DNA of 22,796 nucleotides, taken from contig CAMLNG010000008.1 in the NCBI GenBank assembly GCA_946481195.1, forward strand, positions 1 to 22,796. Reading direction: 5' to 3'. This DNA is from an uncultured Chromatiaceae bacterium (lineage in GTDB: Bacteria > Pseudomonadota > Gammaproteobacteria > Enterobacterales > Alteromonadaceae). The translations under genes were made by a program, and so were the position numbers. Every line of letters starts with the position of its first letter. Positions within the stretch are counted from its first letter, which is position 1. The notes under the pieces are model-generated. The model was not told the DNA's origin and searched no databases. It worked only from the letters and a program-made list of their open reading frames with translations. Shown here in pieces: positions 8,119 to 16,311 of the stretch.

Positions 8119-9468
8119 TTAAAAGCTCCGGTTCGCAGGTAATAAGGTATTGAGCCCTGCCAGACATTCGTCATAAGGCACCACATCGGTCATGCCCTGT
8201 TGCAGGAAACGGTTGATTTTTGGCATCAGACTAATGGCCTGGTCCAGCATTGGATCTGAGCCTTTGACATAAGCGCCAATGGAAATTAAATCTTTGCTCT
8301 GACTGAAACTGGCATAAAGCTGCTTAACAGCACGTGCCAGCTTCTGGTGTTCCATACTGGTCACCGCCGGCATGACCCGGCTGATCGAGCGTTCGATATC
8401 AATGGCCGGGAAATGGCCACTGTCCGCCAGCTGCCGCGACAACACAATGTGACCGTCCAGAATAGCCCGGGCCGCATCGGCGATCGGGTCCTGCAGGTCG
8501 TCGCCTTCCGACAACACGGTATAAAATGCCGTAATGGACCCCTGACCTTCCCCACCATTGCCGGCGCGTTCCACCAGCGCTGGTAACTTGGCGAATACGG
8601 AAGGCGGATAACCTTTAGTCGCCGGTGGCTCGCCAACCGCCAGCGCGATTTCCCGCTGCGCCTGCGCATAACGGGTGACGGAGTCGAGCAGTAACAACAC
8701 GTCGAGCCCCTGATCGCGGAAATACTCGGCAATTTGCACCGCGGTTTCGCAGCCTTTAAGGCGCATCAGGGGCGACACATCAGCGGGGGCTGCCACCACC
8801 ACTGAGCGTTTGCGGCCTTCATCGCCCAGAATTTCGTCGATAAATTCTTTAACTTCGCGGCCCCGTTCACCGACCAGGCCAACCACAATGACATCGGCAG
8901 CAGTGCCGCGCGTCATCATGCCCAATAACACCGATTTACCAACACCGGAACCGGCAAACAGCCCCATGCGCTGACCTTTGCCAACGGTGATGATGCTGTT
9001 AATGGCACGCACACCAACGTCCAGCGGTTGTTTCACCGGCCGGCGATTGAGCGGATTAATCGGGTTTTTCTTTTGCCGTGCAAATTCGGTGGCGCGTACC
9101 GGCCCTTTACCATCGAGCGGGTTGCCGGCGCCATCAATCACCCGCCCCAGTAACGCCATGGTCAGCGGCACACCGAGATGGTCACTGAGTGGTGTGACCC
9201 TGGCCCCGGGGATGACACCAGTGATGTCGTCTTTAGGCATCAGAAAAATGCGGTCCTGGGCAAAACCCACCACTTCCGCCAGTAATGCACCATCGAACGT
9301 ATCGACACTACAGGTTTGGCCTATGGCGGCACTGAGGCCGGTGGCTTCCAGCGTCAGCCCAACCACCCGCACCAGGCGGCCCGCCACCACAGGACGGTTT
9401 TGCCGGATATACTGCTGCTGTTGCTGCAGACGTCCGGCCAGGGCATTACGTTTGGATTCAAATGTCAT
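8119..9468 (-). CDS. fliI: Flagellum-specific export ATPase FliI
   Basis: FliI is the hexameric ATPase of the flagellar type III export apparatus, related to the F1 beta subunit. The 449-residue product has an N-terminal barrel domain, Walker A AGSGVGKS at 172-179, the acidic motif [10 protein letters not shown] near 200-209, Walker B LLLLDS at 258-263, and the sequence [17 protein letters not shown] typical of this group. All catalytic motifs are intact. The ATG has only a weak Shine-Dalgarno and lies 21 nt after fliH. Confidence 0.98.
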   Translation of the reverse strand: MTFESKRNALAGRLQQQQQYIRQNRPVVAGRLVRVVGLTLEATGLSAAIGQTCSVDTFDGALLAEVVGFAQDRIFLMPKDDITGVIPGARVTPLSDHLGVPLTMALLGRVIDGAGNPLDGKGPVRATEFARQKKNPINPLNRRPVKQPLDVGVRAINSIITVGKGQRMGLFAGSGVGKSVLLGMMTRGTAADVIVVGLVGERGREVKEFIDEILGDEGRKRSVVVAAPADVSPLMRLKGCETAVQIAEYFRDQGLDVLLLLDSVTRYAQAQREIALAVGEPPATKGYPPSVFAKLPALVERAGNGGEGQGSITAFYTVLSEGDDLQDPIADAARAILDGHIVLSRQLADSGHFPAIDIERSISRVMPAVTSMEHQKLARAVKQLYASFSQSKDLISIGAYVKGSDPMLDQAISLMPKINRFLQQGMTDVVPYDECLAGLNTLLPANRSF

Positions 9469-9489
9469 GCTTTTGACACTTCACGGCAA

Positions 9490-10299
9490 TTATTCAGTCT
9501 GAATGTCTGATTGCAGGAAGTGTTCCAGACTGTGTTGCAGGCGCTGTTTTAAGTTGCGCTCTACTGAGGACTCGCCGGCATCCACGCGGATGTCGCCGCG
9601 CTCTAACACAGGCTCAGCGCGCAGCTGCCACTGGCGTTCGGCTAAATCGTCGGCGTTGTAGTGTTGTTGGATCACGGCCAAATCTTCCGGATGCAGGCGG
9701 ATTTGAATTTGACTGGCTTTAAGTGGCAGCGCGTCAATTGCCTGACGCAAGGTCTGCAGGATCACCTGCGGATTGGTTTTGACCTCCACCGCAACCACCG
9801 CCTGCGCCATGGCGACAGTTAAATCCAGCAGACTTTGCTCAACACGCTGGTCGACCTGTTGCAAAGGTTGCTGTAACTGATCCAAGAGTACCTGTAGCTG
9901 CGCCAGCTGCTCGCGGATCAGGCCTTCACCCTCGGCAAGGCCGGTTTTGCGGCCTTCGGCCTGACCTTGCTGCAGGCCATCCTGATAACCTTGCTCCCGG
10001 CCTTCGGCATAGCCCTGACTAAAACCTTCTTCTTTACCCTGCCCCAGGCCCTCGTCATAAGCGGCCTGACGGATTTGTTCGATATCTTCCGCGGTCAGCG
10101 GCTTGATCTCTTCTTCTTCCGGCGCCCTGGCGACAAGTTTTTGCCCGGGTTGCGGGGGCGTTTTATACAACGCATTGGTTTTTTGCGTTTTTTTCTGCAC
10201 AGACGCCTGAAAATCCGGCGCTGGCCAATTGCGCAGCAATTCCAGCACTTCAGCATCCGGCTCAAAAGGCCGGTGCTTGATAAAATCGTTCAGGCTCAT
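9490..10299 (-). CDS. fliH: Flagellar export ATPase regulator FliH
   Basis: FliH binds FliI as a dimer, holds it in check and tethers it to FliN at the C ring. The 269-residue product has a variable N-terminus ending in the acidic stretch EEEEIKPLTAED, a glycine-repeat helix, and a C-terminal FliI-binding domain (about 140-265, with IQIRLHPEDLAVI). The glycine repeat is strikingly regular: Gly at 84, 88, 92 and every fourth residue to 124, giving ten successive GxxxG steps. The start has AGGAGT 5 nt upstream. Confidence 0.95.
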   Translation of the reverse strand: MSLNDFIKHRPFEPDAEVLELLRNWPAPDFQASVQKKTQKTNALYKTPPQPGQKLVARAPEEEEIKPLTAEDIEQIRQAAYDEGLGQGKEEGFSQGYAEGREQGYQDGLQQGQAEGRKTGLAEGEGLIREQLAQLQVLLDQLQQPLQQVDQRVEQSLLDLTVAMAQAVVAVEVKTNPQVILQTLRQAIDALPLKASQIQIRLHPEDLAVIQQHYNADDLAERQWQLRAEPVLERGDIRVDAGESSVERNLKQRLQHSLEHFLQSDIQTE

Positions 10300-10337
10300 T
10301 TGCTACTCCTAAAGCCGCACGCCACGCCCGGGGTTCA

Positions 10338-11375
10338 TTACAGGAAGTCTTCGCCGCCGCCGCCGCCGAGCATAATTTCGCCGGCATCGGCCAGACGCCG
10401 CGCGGTGGACAGAATTTCTTTTTGCGCCGTTTCGACTTCGCTGACCCGCACCGGCCCCATCGCTTCGAGGTCGTCGGCCAGCATTTCTGCCGCCCGTTTT
10501 GACATATTTTTCAGGATCTTCTCTTTCAGGTTGTCGTCGGCACCTTTGAGGGCTTTCATCAACACATCTTGCTGTACTTCGCGCAAAATCGCCTGGATAG
10601 CGCGGTCGTCGACTTCCAGTAAGTTTTCGAAGACAAACATTAAATCCTGGATTTGCTGCGCCATTTCTTCGTCGTGCTCGCGGATAGAATCCATCAGCTG
10701 TCCTTCGATATTGGTATCGAGGTAGTTCATGATGTCGGCAGCTGCTTTCAGGCCGCCCATCTTCGCGGCTTGCGCGCCGGCCTGACCAGCAAACTGTTTC
10801 TCCATGATCTCGTTTAATTCCTGCAAAGCGGCTGGTTGCACTTCTTCCAGGTTGGCGATCCGCATTGTGAGATCCAAACGGACTTTTTCCGGGAACTGCG
10901 ACAAAATCTCGGCGGACTGTTCTGGTTCCAGGTATGACAGCACGATAGTCTGGATCTGCGGGTGTTCGTTGCGGATGATGTTGGCCACCTGCTTGGAGTC
11001 CATCCATTTCAGCGAATCCAGACCTTTGGCACCGCCGCCCAGAATGATCTGGTCAATCAGATTCGAGGCTTTTTCTTCACCGAGTGCTGCTGTTAAGGCA
11101 CGGCGGATAAAGTCTTCGCTCTGGAAGCCGATGGTGCTGAAGTTTTGAATTTGTTCGATAAAGAGCCGGTGCACCGCCGAGATTTTGGCCTGATTCAGGT
11201 CTTCAATTGATGCCATCGCCATACCGACTTTTTGCACCTGTTTCGGCTCCAGGTGCTTTAAAATCTGCGCGGCATCTTCTTCCGACAAGCTCAGCAGCAG
11301 GATGGCGGCTTTTTCCACGCCATCCAGTTTACCGACGTCAAACGCCGGTTTTTGTGTGGTTTCTACGTTACTCAT
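10338..11375 (-). CDS. fliG: Flagellar motor switch protein FliG
   Basis: FliG links the MS ring to the C ring and carries the torque-generating surface facing the stators. The 345-residue product shows the N-terminal FliF-binding domain (KAAILLLSLSEEDAAQILKH), the middle-domain EHPQ motif at 137-140 that contacts FliM, and the charged C-terminal domain (MGPVRVSEVE... RRLADAGEIML) in which the torque helix lies. The tail after GEIM is a Gly run ending EDFL. The ATG overlaps the last 8 nt of fliF (ATGAGTAA). Confidence 0.98.
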   Translation of the reverse strand: MSNVETTQKPAFDVGKLDGVEKAAILLLSLSEEDAAQILKHLEPKQVQKVGMAMASIEDLNQAKISAVHRLFIEQIQNFSTIGFQSEDFIRRALTAALGEEKASNLIDQIILGGGAKGLDSLKWMDSKQVANIIRNEHPQIQTIVLSYLEPEQSAEILSQFPEKVRLDLTMRIANLEEVQPAALQELNEIMEKQFAGQAGAQAAKMGGLKAAADIMNYLDTNIEGQLMDSIREHDEEMAQQIQDLMFVFENLLEVDDRAIQAILREVQQDVLMKALKGADDNLKEKILKNMSKRAAEMLADDLEAMGPVRVSEVETAQKEILSTARRLADAGEIMLGGGGGEDFL

Positions 11376-13074
11376 CTTCAGCCAACCAGTTTTTCACGAC
11401 CAGAGAGGAAAGTTCAGGCTCATTGGCAACCAGCGCCCGTACCGCTTTTAATAAGTCTTCATCACCATGCAGATCTGGCAGCATTAAGGTGCCATCTGCC
11501 GCGAAACCAACAGATTTCGCATCAAATTCTTTACTCAGCAGATCGATGGTGTCGTCGCCAAGATCCACACCACGGGACAGTGACATTTCGTCGTAAGTCT
11601 CAGAGGTATCTTCAGGGTAGATCAGTTTCTTCAGCATTGGCCGCACTATCGCCAGGATCAGTACAATAATCACCAGAGCAGCTAAGGCCAGGCGGATCAC
11701 GCGCATAAACCATTCTTGCTCGTAAATCGGTTGTTCAGCGGTGGTTACCACAGCTTCACGGGTAAAGGGCACTGACACCACTTCGATGGTGTCGCCACGT
11801 TGTACATCAAAGCCTACGCCGCCCTGCAATAAACGCCGGATGTTCTGTAGCTCTGCCTGCGAACGTGGTTCTGGTTTGGCTGGCGCTTCGGCAGTGCCTT
11901 CACCTAACTTATAATCCACTGCCACTGACACGCTGATGCGGCGGATTACACCGCTTTGTTGGGTGCTGTGGCTGATAGTGGTATCCAGTTCATAGTTACG
12001 GGTCACTTCTTTGCTGTTACGACCCGGCACCACCGGCGATTCACCATTATTGGCTTTTTCCGGAATATTCGAATCCAGCGGCGGCTGATTGGATAAAGCA
12101 CCCGGGATCCCCATGGCCCCGCCGCCAACGCTGTTTTCTTCGGAAGTCATTTCGCTGCGGACCGCAGGTAAATCCGGGTTATAGCGTTTTTGCGTCTGTT
12201 CAGTGGCGGTGAAATCCATCTGCAGGTCGACTTGCGCTGTGTAATTGTCCATCCCAAGGATTGGAATTAAGATAGAGTCAATTTTCTGGCGATATTCATC
12301 TTCACGCTTTAATTCGATTTCGTATTCACGCCGGGAACGGGCTGAAGCAGCATCCTGCGAGCCACTGTTTAGCAGACGGCCATTCTGGTCGGTCACAGTG
12401 ACCTTTGACGGCTCCAGCCCCTGCACCGCCGATGCCACTAAATCCACAATGGCATCCACTTCGCTGTCTTTTATGGCTTTGCCACCTTTGGCGGTGATCA
12501 TCACAGTCGCGGACGGCTGTTTTTCTACCCGGGCAAAAATATTCTCTTTTGGAATAGCCAGCAGCACCCTGGCCCGGGCGACGCTCTGGAATTCTTCGAT
12601 AGTGCGGGCTAACTGTTGCTCCCGGCTATGTTTTAGCCGTTCCATTTCCAGCCGCTGGCTGACGCCAAAGCCGCTGTCCTGCATCAGGATCTCATCGCCG
12701 CTGTTGGTTGCTTTTTCTAAACCGGCCCGATTTAACCCCAGTTTGATGTCCTGGTACTTATCACCAGGTACCAGAATGGTGTTGCCTTCGAGCTTGTATT
12801 CGATTTTTTGTGCGTCCAGATGGTCCAGATGGGTAATGAGCTCAGAGGTTTCAAAAGTACCGAGCGGACGCATATCCGGTTCACGGGCCCACATGATGAT
12901 GAGGATGGCAATCGCGATACAGATAGTCAGTGCAATAATCAGGGCGATTTGCCGGACTATATCCATACCGCCCATAGAGCCAATAAAACCTGACTTCTGC
13001 TCAACCGGTGCTGCACTGTCAACCGGCTGGCTAAAGTCGTTAGAGCTTAAAGTTAATTCTGTAGATTCAGCCAT
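11368..13074 (-). CDS. fliF: Flagellar MS-ring protein FliF
   Basis: FliF builds the MS ring in the inner membrane, the base on which the motor assembles. The 568-residue product has an N-terminal membrane helix at about 40-65, two ring-building domains in the periplasm (RARVLLAIPKENIFARVEKQ and nearby), a variable loop rich in Pro/Asn/Gly near 330-370, a second membrane helix at about 460-478, and a cytosolic acidic tail ending NWLAEDE that binds FliG. It starts 14 nt after fliE, with GGGAG upstream, and its 3' end overlaps fliG. Confidence 0.98.
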   Translation of the reverse strand: MAESTELTLSSNDFSQPVDSAAPVEQKSGFIGSMGGMDIVRQIALIIALTICIAIAILIIMWAREPDMRPLGTFETSELITHLDHLDAQKIEYKLEGNTILVPGDKYQDIKLGLNRAGLEKATNSGDEILMQDSGFGVSQRLEMERLKHSREQQLARTIEEFQSVARARVLLAIPKENIFARVEKQPSATVMITAKGGKAIKDSEVDAIVDLVASAVQGLEPSKVTVTDQNGRLLNSGSQDAASARSRREYEIELKREDEYRQKIDSILIPILGMDNYTAQVDLQMDFTATEQTQKRYNPDLPAVRSEMTSEENSVGGGAMGIPGALSNQPPLDSNIPEKANNGESPVVPGRNSKEVTRNYELDTTISHSTQQSGVIRRISVSVAVDYKLGEGTAEAPAKPEPRSQAELQNIRRLLQGGVGFDVQRGDTIEVVSVPFTREAVVTTAEQPIYEQEWFMRVIRLALAALVIIVLILAIVRPMLKKLIYPEDTSETYDEMSLSRGVDLGDDTIDLLSKEFDAKSVGFAADGTLMLPDLHGDEDLLKAVRALVANEPELSSLVVKNWLAEDE

Positions 13075-13088
13075 TTAGATTGCTCCCA

Positions 13089-13424
13089 TCACACCGGCAT
13101 CGCCATGACTTCTTTATAGGCTTCGACCAACTTGTTGCGCACCTGCACAGTGGCTTCAAAGGCTACCGATGCTTTTTGCCCTGCTATCATCGCTTGCGCC
13201 AGCGACACTTTCGGATCGCCTAATTCAACGGCAGTAGCAAGCTCATTGCTGTTTTTTTGCAAACCGTTGACTGTGTTCAGCGCCTGCTTAAACAGCTGGG
13301 AAAAATCACTTTGGCTGGTATTGTCGACCTGAGATGGACCAATCTGCATGTCAGCAGACACATTCCGGGCTTGCCGGGCAAATGCCTGCATTTCCTGATA
13401 GAGCCCTGCGCCTTTGATATCCAT
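13089..13424 (-). CDS. fliE: Flagellar hook-basal body complex protein FliE
   Basis: FliE joins the MS ring to the rod and is the first exported rod protein. The 111-residue product has the family's size, with the C-terminal conserved part DPKVSLAQAMIAGQKASVAF...VRNKLVEAYKEVMAMPV complete to the end. It is the first gene of the long fliE-flhB block and lies about 30 nt downstream of the start point predicted from the sigma-54 promoter at 13464-13479. The Shine-Dalgarno is weak (AGGCGA). Confidence 0.96.
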   Translation of the reverse strand: MDIKGAGLYQEMQAFARQARNVSADMQIGPSQVDNTSQSDFSQLFKQALNTVNGLQKNSNELATAVELGDPKVSLAQAMIAGQKASVAFEATVQVRNKLVEAYKEVMAMPV

Positions 13425-13463
13425 GATGCTGTCGCCTGTAAAGCTATTGATATAGCTGACTTA

Positions 13464-13479
13464 AGCACAAGTTATGCCA
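13464..13479 (-). promoter_or_regulatory. Sigma-54 promoter of the fliE operon
   Basis: On the minus strand TGGCATAACTTGTGCT matches the sigma-54 consensus TGGCACG-N4-TTGCA, with the essential GG and GC exactly ten bases apart. Two consensus bases differ: T for C at the end of the -24 box and G for the first T of the -12 box. The predicted start is near 13453, about 30 nt before the fliE ATG. In Vibrio cholerae fliE-type promoters are sigma-54 and FlrA dependent, which fits flrA being nearby. Confidence 0.8.
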
Positions 13480-13649
13480 GTTTATTTTTATTAATAATCA
13501 ATAGGTTAATTGGCAACTTCACAGTCAAAAAACCGTCACGGCGCAAATAGGATGCGGGCAACGCAATGAGAATGCTGGGTAGTTAGCGACAATGACGGGC
13601 AGAAAAAACGGGGTACTGGCAAAGAAATCAAATGCAGCTGCAGAGCAGC
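13480..13649. other. Non-coding region upstream of the fliE promoter
   Basis: No gene is seen in this AT-rich stretch. It contains GTCAAAAAACC at 13524-13534 followed by CGTCA. This lies roughly 70 nt upstream of the predicted fliE start point, the usual enhancer distance for a sigma-54 activator. The same 11 bases occur in the palindrome upstream of flrA. An activator site is plausible but unproven. Confidence 0.4.
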
Positions 13650-13676
13650 AAAAGCGCAGCCATGGCATGCGCTTTT
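13650..13676 (-). terminator. Hairpin terminator after flrC
   Basis: Fifteen bases past the flrC stop, AAAAGCGCA (13650-13658) and TGCGCTTTT (13668-13676) form a perfect 9-bp stem with a 9-base loop that itself contains GCCATGG. On the minus strand the stem ends in TTTT, the start of a U tract, so it should end or weaken flrBC transcription before the fliE promoter. Because the stem also starts with AAAA it would look similar in the other direction. Confidence 0.65.
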
Positions 13677-13690
13677 ACCGCTCAGCCGGG

Positions 13691-15040
13691 TTAAAATGAC
13701 ACGATAATGCCGGATTCGCGCATCCGAGCCAGTTTATAGCGTAAAGTCCGCGCACTGATGCCAAGTTTTTCTGCAACATCTTTGCGCCGGTTCGCGCAGG
13801 CTTTCATCGTTTCGAGGATCAGACGATGTTCCTGTTCATACACCCCGGACTTAAACACACTGAGCTCCGGATCGTTACTGACCAGCACAGGGTCATTGCG
13901 GCTGGTAGTTGCAGCCCCCGACTCCAGCAGAATATCGTCTTCGGTAATGATGGCGTCGGCATGGACAATCAATGCACGTTGGATCACATTGTCCAGCTCG
14001 CGCACATTACCCGGCCAATCATGGGAAAACAGTTTACGTTTTGCCGCAGCGTTCAGCTCAGGCACGGCGACGCCCTGCTGCTGGCAATGCCGCTCCATTA
14101 AATGTACCGCCAATGGCAGAATATCTTCCGGACGCTCACGTAGTGCCGTCCAAGTCAGTGGGAACACATTCAGCCGGTAAAACAAGTCTTCGCGGAATGT
14201 GCCTTGTGCCACTGCCTGACGTAAATCCCGGTTGCTGGTCGCGACGACCCGCACATCCAGCTTGATAGTTTTGCGACTGCCGAGCCGCTCGACTTCCCGC
14301 TCCTGCAGCACCCGCAGCAATTTCGCCTGTAGATTCAGATCCATTTCGCTGATTTCATCCAGCAGAATTGTCCCTTGCTGCGCCTGTTCGAACTTGCCGG
14401 GACAAGCCGCGATTGCGCCGGTAAAAGCGCCCTTTTCATAGCCAAACAGGGTGGATTCCAACATGTTTTCCGGAATAGCCGCGCAGTTAATAGCCACAAA
14501 AGGTCCGTCATGCCGGCCGGACTGCCGGTGGATATAACGCGCCAGTACTTCTTTACCTGAACCGCTCGGCCCTAATACCATGACGTTGGCATCGGATTTT
14601 GCCACTTTGGCTGCAAGCTTCACCAGCTGCAGACTGCTGGCCGCGGCCACAATAGGCTCAAACGGAATTTGCTCTTCCGGGCTGACGTAGCGGCTGACCA
14701 TATTCACCAACACTTCCGGTGAAAAGGGTTTTGCCAGGTAATCTACAGCGCCCAGACGGATAGCTGTCACCGCATCGTTGACAGTGGCGTACGCCGTCAT
14801 CATCAATACCGGCAACTGCGGATAATTCAGCTTGATTGATTTCAGTAATTCGAGGCCTGAAATAGCGCCCATCTGCACGTCGCTGACCACCAGCCGGATT
14901 TTGTGTTGTTTGAGCTGCTGCAGCGCCTGCTCGGCGTTACCGGCCAGGATCACCTCATATTGCGCCAGGCTCAGCGTGTCCGCCAGCGCCTCCTGCAAAC
15001 CGGCATCGTCTTCTACGACCAGAATTTTAGGCTTCTGCAT
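13691..15040 (-). CDS. flrC: Sigma-54 response regulator FlrC
   Basis: FlrC (FleR in Pseudomonas) is the phosphorylated activator of later sigma-54 flagellar genes (hook, basal body, filament). The 449-residue product has a receiver domain with phospho-acceptor Asp54 (VVSDVQMG), an AAA+ domain with Walker A GPSGSGKE at 157-164, the sigma-54-contacting GAFTGA at 204-209 and Walker B TILLDEI at 224-230, and a C-terminal Fis-type helix-turn-helix (RRKDVAEKLGISARTLRYKL). The start at 15040 was chosen because AAGGAG lies 7 nt upstream and the receiver fold begins at once (MQKPKILVVEDD). An ATG at 15073 would add 11 unlikely residues. It overlaps the end of flrB by 14 nt. Confidence 0.95.
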   Translation of the reverse strand: MQKPKILVVEDDAGLQEALADTLSLAQYEVILAGNAEQALQQLKQHKIRLVVSDVQMGAISGLELLKSIKLNYPQLPVLMMTAYATVNDAVTAIRLGAVDYLAKPFSPEVLVNMVSRYVSPEEQIPFEPIVAAASSLQLVKLAAKVAKSDANVMVLGPSGSGKEVLARYIHRQSGRHDGPFVAINCAAIPENMLESTLFGYEKGAFTGAIAACPGKFEQAQQGTILLDEISEMDLNLQAKLLRVLQEREVERLGSRKTIKLDVRVVATSNRDLRQAVAQGTFREDLFYRLNVFPLTWTALRERPEDILPLAVHLMERHCQQQGVAVPELNAAAKRKLFSHDWPGNVRELDNVIQRALIVHADAIITEDDILLESGAATTSRNDPVLVSNDPELSVFKSGVYEQEHRLILETMKACANRRKDVAEKLGISARTLRYKLARMRESGIIVSF

Positions 15041-16199
15041 GACTGGACTCCTTGATTGAGCGTGCACTGCCATGGGCTGTGCTGACAGCTGCCGGACAAA
15101 CCGGCAGCACTAATTCAAAACGGGCGCCGCCTGCTGTGCCTGACAAGCAACGGGCCAGCCCATTATGTGAAGTGGCCACCGCCTGCACGACAGCCAGACC
15201 AAGGCCGGTGCCGTTGCTGCGGGTGGTATAAAAAGGCTCGAAAATTTGCTGACGCAAGTGCTCCGGTACACCCGGGCCTTCGTCTTCGACCGCCAACACC
15301 ACCTGCCGCTCGTCAGCACTGGCAATAGCAGATAACTGAATACGGGCTCCGGGTCCGGCGTGCTCCAGCGCGTTATGCACCAGATTACTGAGTGCCCCGG
15401 CTAAAGCTGTATGATTGCCAAGCACCATCACATCCGGATCCGGCAGTTCGACCACAACAGTGCCCTGCTGCTGTAACACCAAAGGCTCGACTGCAGCAAA
15501 CACTTCGCTGAGCAATTGCTGCATCGACAGTGGCTGCGCCTGCTGCTCGCGACCGGCCCGGGCAAACAGCAATAAGTCATTGACTTGCTGCTCTAAATCG
15601 GTCAACCGGTTTAACAGCTTCTGACTGAATTGCTCACGCGCGGCTGGATCCAGTTTTTGATTGCGTAAATTGCGGGCATACAACAAGGCGCCAGACAGCG
15701 GTGTGCGGATTTGATGCGCCAATGACGCCATCATTTTGCCTAAGGAAGATAAACGCTGCAGATGCGACAAGCGGCTTTGTAGCTGCCGGGTTTCGGTCAG
15801 ATCAGTCAGAACGATTAACTGGCCTGCTAAGGGTTCCAGCGGACTGATAGCCAGCTGCACCCGCCGGCCATCGTGCAGAGACACTTCCAGACCGTCGTCA
15901 TTGCGCGGGCGGAAACTGCGGTTAATCACATCCAACCAGCGTTGGCCGTGCAAGGGTTCGCCCAGCATCGCCACCGCAACCGGATTGGCCTGCATGACAT
16001 AACCGCGTTGATCCAGCACCACAATGCCATTTGGCAGCACTTGCAGCAGATGTTGCAGACGTTGCAATTCCTGACGTTCGGCGTCAGCCATCACCACGGG
16101 CGCGGCAACGGGCGCCAGTCCGGGCGACACAGCCAAAGGCAGCATCGGCAACGCGGGCGCAGGCGTCTTTTTCAGTACAGCTTGCGGGGAAGTGAGCAT
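15027..16199 (-). CDS. flrB: Sensor histidine kinase FlrB
   Basis: FlrB (FleS) phosphorylates FlrC. The 390-residue product has no membrane segment, as is known for this kinase. A Pro/Ala-rich N-terminus is followed by a PAS-like domain (about 50-135, PNGIVVLDQRGYVMQANP), an H-box with His162 (SLAHQIRTPLSG), and a GHKL ATPase domain with NLVHNALEHA, DEGPGVP and GTGLGLAVVQ. All kinase motifs are intact. Its cue may be internal, such as basal body completion. It lies just downstream of a sigma-54 promoter and overlaps flrC. Confidence 0.94.
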   Translation of the reverse strand: MLTSPQAVLKKTPAPALPMLPLAVSPGLAPVAAPVVMADAERQELQRLQHLLQVLPNGIVVLDQRGYVMQANPVAVAMLGEPLHGQRWLDVINRSFRPRNDDGLEVSLHDGRRVQLAISPLEPLAGQLIVLTDLTETRQLQSRLSHLQRLSSLGKMMASLAHQIRTPLSGALLYARNLRNQKLDPAAREQFSQKLLNRLTDLEQQVNDLLLFARAGREQQAQPLSMQQLLSEVFAAVEPLVLQQQGTVVVELPDPDVMVLGNHTALAGALSNLVHNALEHAGPGARIQLSAIASADERQVVLAVEDEGPGVPEHLRQQIFEPFYTTRSNGTGLGLAVVQAVATSHNGLARCLSGTAGGARFELVLPVCPAAVSTAHGSARSIKESSHAEA

Positions 16200-16208
16200 A
16201 ATTTCACC

Positions 16209-16222
16209 GTCAGGGTTTTGAA
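16209..16222 (-). promoter_or_regulatory. FleQ/FlrA-box-like dyad in the flrB leader
   Basis: GTCAGGGTTTTGAA matches seven of the eight half-site bases of the GTCA-N6-TGAC pattern reported for FleQ. It lies between the predicted sigma-54 start point (about 16225) and the flrB ATG. FleQ of Pseudomonas is known to bind in leader regions of some of its targets. One imperfect match in a short region is limited evidence. Confidence 0.3.
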
Positions 16223-16235
16223 CACTCCCTGTCTA

Positions 16236-16251
16236 AGCAGAAATCATGCCA
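16236..16251 (-). promoter_or_regulatory. Sigma-54 promoter of flrBC
   Basis: On the minus strand TGGCATGATTTCTGCT matches the sigma-54 consensus with GG and GC ten bases apart; T replaces C at the end of the -24 box and C replaces the first T of the -12 box. The predicted start lies near 16225, giving a leader of about 26 nt to the flrB ATG. FlrA-dependent sigma-54 transcription of flrBC is established in Vibrio cholerae. Confidence 0.82.
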
Positions 16252-16294
16252 TATATATTTGTATTATATTTCAGGTATTTAAATGAAATTTGAT

Positions 16295-16310
16295 TGCCAA
16301 TTTTTTGGCA
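16295..16310 (-). terminator. Inverted repeat directly after flrA
   Basis: TGCCAATTTTTTGGCA is a perfect inverted repeat beginning one base past the flrA stop: a 6-bp stem with a 4-base loop. On the minus strand it is followed by ATCAAATTT, a poor U tract, so it would be a weak terminator. It also lies about 70-85 nt upstream of the predicted flrBC start point, so an activator site is an alternative. Confidence 0.4.
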
Positions 16311-16311
16311 G

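Noticed and set aside
8117..8167. Upstream start of fliJ
   Set aside because: It would overlap fliI by 49 nt and add residues not seen in FliJ; the ATG at 8116 has GGAG and the family N-terminus.
15041..15073. Upstream start of flrC
   Set aside because: The ATG at 15040 has AAGGAG at the best distance, and the receiver domain starts there.
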